Positions 29,121 to 36,538 of a stretch of 64,000 bases of DNA are shown here, one piece after another. The notes below the pieces were generated by a model, which was not told the DNA's origin, ran no database searches, and was given only the letters and a program-made list of their open reading frames with translations. Source of the stretch: Cryobacterium sp. PH31-AA6 (lineage in GTDB: Bacteria; Actinomycetota; Actinomycetes; Actinomycetales; Microbacteriaceae); contig NZ_JASISS010000003.1 of NCBI RefSeq assembly GCF_030063195.1, forward strand, positions 124,001 through 188,000. Direction: 5' to 3'. Numbering within the stretch: position 1 is the first letter of the stretch; each line of letters starts with the position of its first letter. A program made the position numbers and the translations under genes.

Positions 29121-30005
29121 TCAGAATTTGCGGCCCATGGTGTGCAGGCGCTCGATCCGCTCCTCGATCGGCGGGTGCGTGCTGAACAGCTTCGCCATCA
29201 TGCCCGGCTTCAGCGGGTTGCTGATCCACAGGTGCGCCATCGATGAGTTCTGTTTCTGCATCGGGCGACCGTAGGTTTCCAGCTTGGCCAGGGCGCTCGC
29301 GAGGGCGTCGGGGTGCCGGGTGGTCAGGGCGCTCGTCGCATCGGCGAGGTATTCCCGCTGCCGGGAGACCGCCAACTGAACCATGCTTGCCACCAGCGGC
29401 GCCACGACCATTGCGACCAGGCCGAACACCATCACGACCGGGTTGCCGTTGTTGTTCTTGTTGCGGCCGAAGAACGCCATCCGCAGGAACATGTCCGAGA
29501 TGAAGCCGACGGCGACGACCAGTCCGAAGACCACCATCGACAGCCGAATGTCGTAGTTGCGCACGTGGCCGAGTTCGTGCGCCATGACTCCCTCGAGTTC
29601 GGAGTCATTCATGATCTCGAGCAGGCCGGTGGTCGCGGCGACGATCGCGTGCTCGGGGTCGCGCCCGGTGGCGAACGCGTTCGGCGCCGGGTCGCTGATC
29701 ACATAGATCGCGGGCATCGGGGTACCGGTCGTGATCGACAGGTTCTCGACGATGTTCCACAGCCGCGGGTGCTCGGCCTTGCTGTTGATCCGGATGCCGC
29801 CGCTCATCGCGACCGCCTGGCGCCCCGCCATGAAGTACTGCAAGAGGGCGTAACCGCTCGCCACCACGATCGTGAGGATCAGGATGCCGTAGCCGCCATT
29901 GCCGTACACGGCGTTGGCGAGCCAGCCCAGGCCCGTGATGATGGCCAGGAACAAGATGATGATGAAGACCGTGTTGCGCTTATTGCGCGCAATCGCGCTA
30001 TACAT
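29121..30005 (-). CDS. htpX: HtpX-type M48 membrane metalloprotease
   Basis: 294 residues. Zinc protease for quality control of membrane proteins. Two N-terminal transmembrane helices (about 14-52), the HEXXH motif in MAHELGHVRNYD, two further helices (about 160-205), and the downstream zinc-ligand Glu in SRQREYLADATSA; the C-terminus has STHPPIEERIERL. Follows lemA by 12 bp, a common htpX-lemA pairing, suggesting one operon. Confidence 0.95.
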   Translation of the reverse strand: MYSAIARNKRNTVFIIILFLAIITGLGWLANAVYGNGGYGILILTIVVASGYALLQYFMAGRQAVAMSGGIRINSKAEHPRLWNIVENLSITTGTPMPAIYVISDPAPNAFATGRDPEHAIVAATTGLLEIMNDSELEGVMAHELGHVRNYDIRLSMVVFGLVVAVGFISDMFLRMAFFGRNKNNNGNPVVMVFGLVAMVVAPLVASMVQLAVSRQREYLADATSALTTRHPDALASALAKLETYGRPMQKQNSSMAHLWISNPLKPGMMAKLFSTHPPIEERIERLHTMGRKF

Positions 30006-30017
30006 CGACGCCCGCCG

Positions 30018-30584
30018 TTAGAACTGCACGCGAGGCGGCTCCGCGATGGCGGCGGAGTCGGACACCTCGAAGAAGTCACGCTGGGTGAAGCCGAGGTTGC
30101 GGGCAATGAGGTTGTTCGGGAAGACCTGGATCTTCGTGTTCAGCTCGCGCACGCCACCGTTGTAGAACCGGCGCGAGGCCTGAACCTTGTCTTCGGTGTC
30201 GACAAGCTCGGCCTGCAGCTGAAGGTAGTTCTGGCTCGCCTGCAGCTGAGGATAGGCCTCGGCCACGGCGAAGATGCTCTTCAACGCGGTCTGCATGTGG
30301 TTCTCGGCGGCGGCAGCGTCGGCCGGCCCCTGAGCGCTCAGCGTCTCGGCACGGGCCTTGGTGACGTTCTCGAAGACTGACTTTTCGTGCGCCGCGTACC
30401 CCTTCACCGTTTCGATCAGGTTGGGGATGAGGTCGGCTCGCCGCTTCAGCTGCACGGTGATGTCGCTCCACGCCTCGTCCACGCGCACCTTGAGGGTGAC
30501 GAGGGAGTTATAGGTGGCCCACAGGTAGATCCCGATGATGGCAATGAGGGCAACAACGATGAGGACCGGGATGAGCCATTCCAT
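30018..30584 (-). CDS. LemA family protein
   Basis: 188 residues from ATG 30584, preceded by AAGGAG. One N-terminal transmembrane helix (about 3-26) then a four-helix bundle: YNSLVTLKVRVDEAWSDI, QLKRRADLIPNLIETVKGY, RRFYNGGVRELNTKIQVFPN and RDFFEV are the LemA landmarks. Function is not established; membrane-stress association with HtpX is suggested by their constant linkage. Confidence 0.95.
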   Translation of the reverse strand: MEWLIPVLIVVALIAIIGIYLWATYNSLVTLKVRVDEAWSDITVQLKRRADLIPNLIETVKGYAAHEKSVFENVTKARAETLSAQGPADAAAAENHMQTALKSIFAVAEAYPQLQASQNYLQLQAELVDTEDKVQASRRFYNGGVRELNTKIQVFPNNLIARNLGFTQRDFFEVSDSAAIAEPPRVQF

Positions 30585-30749
30585 GGCAGCGTCTCCTTGC
30601 GATTGGGCGGGGCGGGCAGAGGCCCGGGGCATCGTGACTTGCAATGCACGCCCATCATAACTGCGCGCCCTGAGGCTCCCATGTACTTCCCACCACACTC
30701 CAAGAATCACCGCTTGAGGAGCGTGACATCCACTGCCGAGCGGCGAATA

Positions 30750-31517
30750 ATGACACTCATGGTGCACAGATCCGCCCCGGCCGTCGTCGTGCGCGACCTG
30801 CATGCCCGCCGGGGAAAGCAGCCGGTGCTGCACGGCCTGAGCCTGACCGTGCCTCGCGGCCTGGTCGTCGGCCTGATCGGGCCGAGCGGCTGCGGGAAGA
30901 CCACGCTGATGCGCTCGATCGTCGGGGTGCAGGTCGTGCAGTCGGGCGCGGTCACCGTGCTGGGCCGGGCCGCGGGCACGGCATCGCTGCGCGGCCGGGT
31001 CGGCTACGTCACCCAGGATGCGAGCGTGTACGACGACCTCACCGTGCGCCAGAACCTCCAGTACTTCGCCGCCGTGCTCGGGGCGTCCCGGGACGACATC
31101 GACCGGGTGATCGACGCGACAGACCTGGCCCCGAACGCCGGCCAACTGGCCGGGTCACTCTCCGGCGGGCAGCGCAGCCGAGTGTCCCTGGCCGGCGCCC
31201 TCCTCGGCTCGCCAGAGCTCCTTGTGCTCGACGAACCGACCGTCGGCCTCGACCCGGTGCTCAGGGTGGAGTTGTGGGCGTTGTTCCACCGCCTGGCCGA
31301 CTCCGGGACGAGCCTGCTCGTCTCCAGCCATGTGATGGACGAGGCCAGCCGCTGCGACCGGCTGCTCCTGATGCGGCAGGGCGAGGTCCTCGCCGACGAC
31401 ACCCCGGACGGACTGCTCTCCGCAACCGGGACCCCTGACGTGGAGGCGGCGTTCCTCGCCCTGATTTCGGCCCATCCGTCATCCGATCCGGCCGGCCGGG
31501 AAGCCGGCGACTCGTGA
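30750..31517 (+). CDS. ABC-2 exporter ATP-binding protein
   Basis: 255 residues from ATG 30750 (30759 is an alternative). Walker A GPSGCGKTTLMRS, signature LSGGQRSRVSLAGALL, Walker B LLVLDEPTVGLD, and H-loop LVSSHVMDEASRCDR are intact; the type is that of drug/antibiotic exporters or lipid flippases. The stop overlaps the permease GTG by 4 bp. Divergent from lemA over 165 bp. Confidence 0.94.
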   Translation: MTLMVHRSAPAVVVRDLHARRGKQPVLHGLSLTVPRGLVVGLIGPSGCGKTTLMRSIVGVQVVQSGAVTVLGRAAGTASLRGRVGYVTQDASVYDDLTVRQNLQYFAAVLGASRDDIDRVIDATDLAPNAGQLAGSLSGGQRSRVSLAGALLGSPELLVLDEPTVGLDPVLRVELWALFHRLADSGTSLLVSSHVMDEASRCDRLLLMRQGEVLADDTPDGLLSATGTPDVEAAFLALISAHPSSDPAGREAGDS

Positions 31518-32248
31518 ACCCGCGCCGCACGCTCGCCACCGCCGGGCGCGTACTCACCCAGATCCGTCATGATCCGCGCACCATCGTGCTGTTACTCGTC
31601 GTGCCCAGCCTGCTGATCGGCCTGGTCGCCTGGATCTTCTCGGACACCCCGGTGTTCGACACCGTCGGCCCGGCGATGATCGCCCTGTTCCCGTTCATCG
31701 TCATGTTCCTGGTCACGAGCATCACCACTCTCCGGGAACGGCGCACGGGAACGCTCGAGCGGTTGCTGTCGATGCCGCTGGGCAAGGGCGACTTCATCCT
31801 CGGCTACACGCTGGCGTTCGGCCTGCTCGCGGTGCTGCAGTCGGCGGCGGCTGTCGGCTACGCGGTCTGGGTCTGTGGCCTGACGATCACCGGCTCGATC
31901 TGGTTGCTGCTTGCGGTAGCGGTCGCGGACGCGGTGCTGGGAACGGCCCTCGGCCTGTTGGCCAGCGCGTTCGCCCGCACCGAATTCCAGGTCGTGCAGT
32001 TCATGCCGGCCCTGGTCTTCCCGCAGATTCTGCTCGGCGGCATCTTCCTGCCCAGGGACCAACTGCCGGATGCCCTCCGCGCGTTCAGCGATTGGCTTCC
32101 GCTCTCCCACGCGATCGACGCGCTCCAGGCCGTCGCCAGCGACTCGCAGGATGCCGCGTACGTCGGCGGCAAGCTGCTGATCATCGGGGCGTGGATCGTC
32201 GGGGCGGTCGTGCTCGGCTCGATCACCCTGCGGCGCCGAACCCCCTGA
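31514..32248 (+). CDS. ABC-2 type exporter permease
   Basis: 244 residues from GTG 31514, overlapping the ATPase gene by 4 bp. Six hydrophobic helices; ABC-2 features are TLRERRTGTLERLLSMPL after the second helix and FPQILLGGIFLPRDQLPD before the last. Forms an exporter with the preceding ATPase; cargo unknown, possibly a toxic compound or lipid. Confidence 0.93.
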   Translation: MNPRRTLATAGRVLTQIRHDPRTIVLLLVVPSLLIGLVAWIFSDTPVFDTVGPAMIALFPFIVMFLVTSITTLRERRTGTLERLLSMPLGKGDFILGYTLAFGLLAVLQSAAAVGYAVWVCGLTITGSIWLLLAVAVADAVLGTALGLLASAFARTEFQVVQFMPALVFPQILLGGIFLPRDQLPDALRAFSDWLPLSHAIDALQAVASDSQDAAYVGGKLLIIGAWIVGAVVLGSITLRRRTP

Positions 32249-32287
32249 CATCCCCTCCCCCCAGCCTCCGTCCCTCCTGGCCGTCAG

Positions 32288-32356
32288 CCTCGCCGAACTG
32301 TGAGTTGTGCACCGTTTCGGGGCCGAAAACTGTACCGAAGTCACAGTTCGGCGAGG
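32288..32356. repeat. 69-bp long inverted repeat between convergent genes
   Basis: CCTCGCCGAACTGTGA (32288-32303) is exactly complementary to 32341-32356. The 37-nt centre holds a second, imperfect dyad (GTTTCGG / CCGAAAAC). It lies between the exporter permease and the GH1 gene, so it can act as a two-way terminator, but the length and nested form also suit a mobile palindromic element. Confidence 0.7.
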
Positions 32357-32371
32357 AACGACGGCGGATGG

Positions 32372-33844
32372 TTAGCGAGCGGCGAGCACCTGCTGGAGCC
32401 AGCGGTAGGAGGATTTGGGCGTGCGCTTGCGGTTTGCATCGAGGAAGTCGACGTGGACCAGTCCGTGGCGCTGGGTGTAGCCCGCCGTCCACTCGAAGCC
32501 GTCGATCAGGGACCGCACCACGAAGGCGCGCAGGTCGACCCCCTCGGCCACTCCCCCCGGCGCGACGGCGTCGAGCGCTGCGATGAGGTGCTCGGCGAGG
32601 TAATCGATCCTCGCCGGATCCTCGACGACACCGTATCGGTCCGTCGCGTCGGCAAACCCGGCGCCGACGCCCGTGATCCAGACCGGCGGCAGCCGGTCGC
32701 CGTAGCGGGCGTGCAGCTCCGCGAGGGCAACGCCCAGGTACTCTGGCGCGATCGCGGCCCCGGTCCCGGTCACCGGGAACTCCCGGAACGGTGTGACGTG
32801 GAACGGGAAGGACACGGTCGTTTCCGACTTCCCCGGCTCGCGCGGCGGGCCGGCGGGGCTCTTCGGCGCGGCCGGGCCCGCCTTGATCCGCGACGGCTGC
32901 ACGTAGTTCAGTCCGTAGAAGTCGAGCGGTTGGTGAATGGTGCGCAGGTCGTCCGGGTCGGTTTCGAGGAGCATCCGGGTTTCGAGCAGGTAGGGCTCCG
33001 GCGGCTCCGGATACCGGCCGAGAAGCGTGGCATCGGCGAAGATGCGGTTGTGCAGCACGTCGAACAGCTCGGCGGCGACCTCGTCGGCCTCCCGGCCGCT
33101 GTCGGCCCGCACGGGCGTGTGCACGTTCGCGATGCCGATCCGCCCGCGCACATCGGCCGCGCGCAGGCCCTGCACGGCCAGGCCGTGGCCCAGCAACTGG
33201 TGGTGAGCGGCCGGCAGGGCCGCGAACCGGCGGGTCTCCCCCGGCGCATCCGTGCCGAGCGCATAACCGTTCAGGAAGACGGTGGCCGGGTCATTGAGGG
33301 TGATCCACGAGTCGATCCGGTCGCCGAAAACCTCGCCGAGCATGTGCGCGTAGTCGCCGAAGCGCAACGCGGTGTCCCGGCCGAGCCAGCCGCCGCGCAG
33401 CCGGATCGGTGTGTCCCAGTGGAACAGTGTCGCCATCGGGCTGATCCCGGCCGTGAGCAGACCATCGAGGAGCCGGTCGTAGAAGGCCAGGCCGGTTCGG
33501 CTGAGCGCGCCGCGGCCGTCGGGTTGTACGCGTGTCCAGGCGAAGGAGAACCGGTAGGCGTCCGCGCCGAGCTCACGGATCAGGGTCAGGTCTTCGTCGA
33601 GCTTATGGAAGTGGTCGGCGGCGACGGATGCGTTCGATCCGTCGACGATCCGGCCGGCTGTGGCGGTGAACGGGTCCCAGCTCGACTCACCGCGGCCGCC
33701 CTCTCTGGCGCCGCCCTCGACCTGAAAGGCCGATGTGCCCGTGCCGAGGACGAATCCGTCCGGAAGACGGTCGCCGAGCTCGCTGGAGCGGTGGGGCCAG
33801 GCCCTGCCCGCTGGGGTGTTGCTACCTGCCGGTTTGGTGCTCAT
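32372..33844 (-). CDS. GH1 (beta-glucosidase) fold protein, catalytic residues missing
   Basis: 490 residues, the usual GH1 length. The fold landmarks are present: FVLGTGTSAFQVEG near the N-terminus, SVAADHFHKLDEDLTLIREL, AYRFSFAWTRVQP, LFHWDTP, FYGLNYVQPS, and FEWTAGYTQRHGLVHVDF. Both catalytic glutamates are replaced: the acid/base motif TLNEP reads TLNDP (about residue 182-186) and the nucleophile motif ITENG reads ITGVG (about 384-388). Codons are clean with no frameshift, so this is a predicted pseudoenzyme, perhaps a sugar-binding or regulatory protein. It overlaps the oxidase gene by 4 bp and is last of three genes. Confidence 0.92.
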   Translation of the reverse strand: MSTKPAGSNTPAGRAWPHRSSELGDRLPDGFVLGTGTSAFQVEGGAREGGRGESSWDPFTATAGRIVDGSNASVAADHFHKLDEDLTLIRELGADAYRFSFAWTRVQPDGRGALSRTGLAFYDRLLDGLLTAGISPMATLFHWDTPIRLRGGWLGRDTALRFGDYAHMLGEVFGDRIDSWITLNDPATVFLNGYALGTDAPGETRRFAALPAAHHQLLGHGLAVQGLRAADVRGRIGIANVHTPVRADSGREADEVAAELFDVLHNRIFADATLLGRYPEPPEPYLLETRMLLETDPDDLRTIHQPLDFYGLNYVQPSRIKAGPAAPKSPAGPPREPGKSETTVSFPFHVTPFREFPVTGTGAAIAPEYLGVALAELHARYGDRLPPVWITGVGAGFADATDRYGVVEDPARIDYLAEHLIAALDAVAPGGVAEGVDLRAFVVRSLIDGFEWTAGYTQRHGLVHVDFLDANRKRTPKSSYRWLQQVLAAR

Positions 33845-35154
33845 TGACCCAGGACTCTTTCCAGATAGCTGTTGCTGAAGCGGCGCTCCGGGTCGAGCCT
33901 GTCACGCACGAGGATGAAATCCGCAAACCGGGGGTAGGCCGGGCCGAGCGATTCGGCGTCACGGTAGTGCATCTTGCCCCAGTGCGGGCGCCCGTCGTGC
34001 GCGCGCATGATCGCCTCAATGGCGTGGAAGTACTCTGCCGGGTCTTCCCGGTGGTACCGGTGCACGGCGATGTAGCCGGTCTCCCTGCCCTGCGCGGTGG
34101 AGAGCCACAGGTCGTCGGCGGCGGCGGAGCGCACCTCGATCGGGAACGAGATGCGCCAGCCCCGGCTGTCGATCAGCGTGCGCACCTCGCGGAGCGCCCC
34201 GGGAATCGCGTGCCGGGGCAGCGCGTATTCCATCTCGTGGAAGCGCACGGTGCGGTTGGCGATGAAGACCCGGTGGGAGGCATCCGTGTATTCGCGGCGG
34301 CCGGTGAGCCGCTCGGCGAGCCGGTTGAAGCCGGGGATCACCGGCGGAAGGATCGCGCCGACGGCGCAGACTCCCCGGTAGACGCCGTTGGCCAGCAGTT
34401 CGTCGTCCACCCAGCCGGAGAGCCGACCGACCGGGGCCCTGGCCGCGTCACCGGGCAGCCGGGTATTGGTTTTGGTCAGGGCGGTCCCGGTGTGCGGAAA
34501 CCAGTAGAACTCGTAGTGGTCGAGCCTGCGGGAGCGTTCGAGGTAGCCGTCGAGCACCTCCTCGAGCGGCTCGGCCGCCTCGACCGCGTGCAGCAGGAAC
34601 CGGGGTACGCACTGCACGGTGATGTCGACGAGGATGCCGAGGGCACCCAGTCCGAGCCTGGCCGCCGGCAACAGCTCGGCGTTTTCGGTTTCGCTGACGC
34701 GCAGCAGCCCGCCGTCGGCGGTGACCATGGTCAGCGCCGTGATCTGGGTGGCCAGCCCGCCGAAGCCGCCGCCGGTGCCGTGAGTGCCGGTGGAGGTTGC
34801 CCCGGCGAGGGTCTGCCGGTCGATGTCGCCGAGGTTGGCCATGGCCAGGCCGTGGGGCGCGAGCAGGGCCGGAATCCGGTGCAGGCGGGTGCCGGCGGCC
34901 AGGGTGACCCGGCCGCCGGCCTCGTCCACGGCGACGAGCCCGGCGAGGTCGTCCAGGTCAAGTTGCACGCCGGGAGCGACCGCGATGCCGGAGAAGCTGT
35001 GGCCGGAACCGACGGCCTTGATCCTGAGGCCGGCCCGCGCGGCGGCGACCACGGCGCGCTGCACGGCACCCACGCTGGAGGGTCGCTCCACCCGCACCGG
35101 CCGGACCGACTCGCTGCCCGCCCAGTTGCGCCACTTCGCGCCGCTCGCGCTCAC
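33841..35154 (-). CDS. FAD-dependent sugar-lactone/alditol oxidase-like protein
   Basis: 437 residues from GTG 35154. The start overlaps the preceding stop as GTGA. FAD-binding type 4 domain (about 15-180): IKAVGSGHSFSGI with the His that is covalently linked to FAD in AldO-type enzymes, and GATSTGTHGTGG. The C-terminal D-arabinono-1,4-lactone oxidase domain ends in RPHWGKMHYRDAE and LDPERRFSNSYLERVLG. Related enzymes oxidise gulono- or arabinono-lactone, or alditols such as xylitol. Substrate not known. It sits between a PLP protein and the GH1-like protein with 4-bp overlaps on both sides. Confidence 0.92.
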   Translation of the reverse strand: MSASGAKWRNWAGSESVRPVRVERPSSVGAVQRAVVAAARAGLRIKAVGSGHSFSGIAVAPGVQLDLDDLAGLVAVDEAGGRVTLAAGTRLHRIPALLAPHGLAMANLGDIDRQTLAGATSTGTHGTGGGFGGLATQITALTMVTADGGLLRVSETENAELLPAARLGLGALGILVDITVQCVPRFLLHAVEAAEPLEEVLDGYLERSRRLDHYEFYWFPHTGTALTKTNTRLPGDAARAPVGRLSGWVDDELLANGVYRGVCAVGAILPPVIPGFNRLAERLTGRREYTDASHRVFIANRTVRFHEMEYALPRHAIPGALREVRTLIDSRGWRISFPIEVRSAAADDLWLSTAQGRETGYIAVHRYHREDPAEYFHAIEAIMRAHDGRPHWGKMHYRDAESLGPAYPRFADFILVRDRLDPERRFSNSYLERVLGQ

Positions 35155-36386
35155 AGGAAGGCCTTTCCTTCGCCGCGATAGGTCGGCAACAGGTCGACGA
35201 CCAGACCGTCGTCGACCACCGCGAACTCGTTGACGTGCTCGCTGAGCTCGCCGGACTTCGTGTGCCGCAGCCACACCCGGTCGCCCGCCCGGAGCCGTGC
35301 TGCGGCGGCGCCGGTGATCGGCGTCTGAACCTCGCCTGCCATCTCGCGCGGCACGAAGGCCAGGCCCTCCGGCCAGACCAGCCGCGGGGTGCGGTCGGAA
35401 CCGGTCGGCCCCGAGGCAATCCAGCCTCCACCGAGCAGGGTGGCGGTCGCGGCGCTGGGCTTGCGCACGACGGAGAGCGCGAAGGCCGCGGCCGGTGCCG
35501 GCCGAAATGCGGAGAAGGTGTCGAAGAGGTGCCCGCCGAAGAACCCGCTGCCGGCGGCGATGTCGGTCACCGAGGTGTCGTCATGGGTGCTCTCCAACGA
35601 GCCGGTGCCGCCGCCGTTGACGAATTCGAGCTCCGCGATCTCCCGCACGGCCGTGACCGCGGCCGCCCGGCGCGCGGACAGCTCGGCGATCGAGCGTCCC
35701 TGCATCCAGCGGATGAACCGGGCCTCGAGCGGTTTGCCGACCGGCATATCGCCGATCCCCGCGATCTGCGCCTCGTAGCCCATCATCCCGACGAGGCGGA
35801 ACCCGGCCCGAGCGGCGATGCCCTCGGCGAGCGAGCGGGCATCCCGCACCGTGTGCAGCGGCGAGCGCCGCACCCCCAGCCGACCGATCAGTGGCGGCTT
35901 CCAGCCGGAGTCCAGCTCGAGGCAGAGCCGGATTCTCTCCCTCCGGCCGGGAGGAAGGACGGCGTCGATGACGTCGAGCTGGTCGAGGGAATCGACCATC
36001 AGGGTGACCCGCGACGCGAGTTCCGGGGACCGGCCGAGGGTGCGGATCGCCCCGGCTTCCGCCGTCGGGTAGCCCACGACGATGTCGGTCATCGTCTCGG
36101 CCAGCCAGAGCGCCTCGGCCAGCGTGTAGGCGAGCAGCCCGTCAAATCCCGGAACGGCGAGGATCGCCTCGATCACGCCGCGCACGCGGATCGACTTGGT
36201 CGCGACCCGGATCGGGCTGCCGGCCGCGCGGGAAAGCAGGTCGCCGGTGTTGTGCCGGAGGGCGCCGAGGTGCAGCGCGGCGATCGGAGTGTCCTGGGCG
36301 GCCGTGGCCTCGGTCAGGGCGGGCCAGTAACGGTCAGGGCTCAGCCAGGGCGAGGCATCCGACCGGACCGACAGATCGATGTTCAT
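35151..36386 (-). CDS. PLP-dependent amino acid deaminase/aldolase-like protein (alanine-racemase fold)
   Basis: 411 residues. Fold-type III PLP enzyme like D-threonine aldolase and D-serine dehydratase: the Schiff-base Lys is in PIRVATKSIRV, VTLMVDSLDQLDVID and LCLELDSGWKPP follow, then VNGGGTGSLESTHDD and a C-terminal beta domain (RAGDRVWLRHTKSGELSEHVNEF) with a His and likely metal site. Actual reaction unknown. First gene of an operon with the oxidase and the GH1-like gene; the promoter must lie in 36387-36490. Confidence 0.9.
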   Translation of the reverse strand: MNIDLSVRSDASPWLSPDRYWPALTEATAAQDTPIAALHLGALRHNTGDLLSRAAGSPIRVATKSIRVRGVIEAILAVPGFDGLLAYTLAEALWLAETMTDIVVGYPTAEAGAIRTLGRSPELASRVTLMVDSLDQLDVIDAVLPPGRRERIRLCLELDSGWKPPLIGRLGVRRSPLHTVRDARSLAEGIAARAGFRLVGMMGYEAQIAGIGDMPVGKPLEARFIRWMQGRSIAELSARRAAAVTAVREIAELEFVNGGGTGSLESTHDDTSVTDIAAGSGFFGGHLFDTFSAFRPAPAAAFALSVVRKPSAATATLLGGGWIASGPTGSDRTPRLVWPEGLAFVPREMAGEVQTPITGAAAARLRAGDRVWLRHTKSGELSEHVNEFAVVDDGLVVDLLPTYRGEGKAFL

Positions 36387-36491
36387 CAGCGCACCGCCTT
36401 CACCGTCGCCGTTCGGCTCATCCGTCAGTCAGTATGCACCATGCCTGATGGTAACGAATCGGTCGCGCCGGGGACACGCGGGGTCACACCG

Positions 36492-36520
36492 TTGACTTTT
36501 GCGAGTCTGGCCCCTGAAAT
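36492..36520 (+). promoter_or_regulatory. Sigma-70-like promoter of the Ig-like surface protein
   Basis: TTGACT (36492-36497), 17-bp spacer, TGAAAT (36515-36520). An AGGGGGG ribosome site follows before ATG 36539. Confidence 0.6.
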
Positions 36521-36538
36521 GGTGTCAGGGGGGAATTC

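Noticed and set aside
32372-33844. Frameshift or sequencing error as the cause of the missing GH1 glutamates
   Set aside because: The frame is uninterrupted with family-like sequence on both sides of each altered motif; only the catalytic codons differ.
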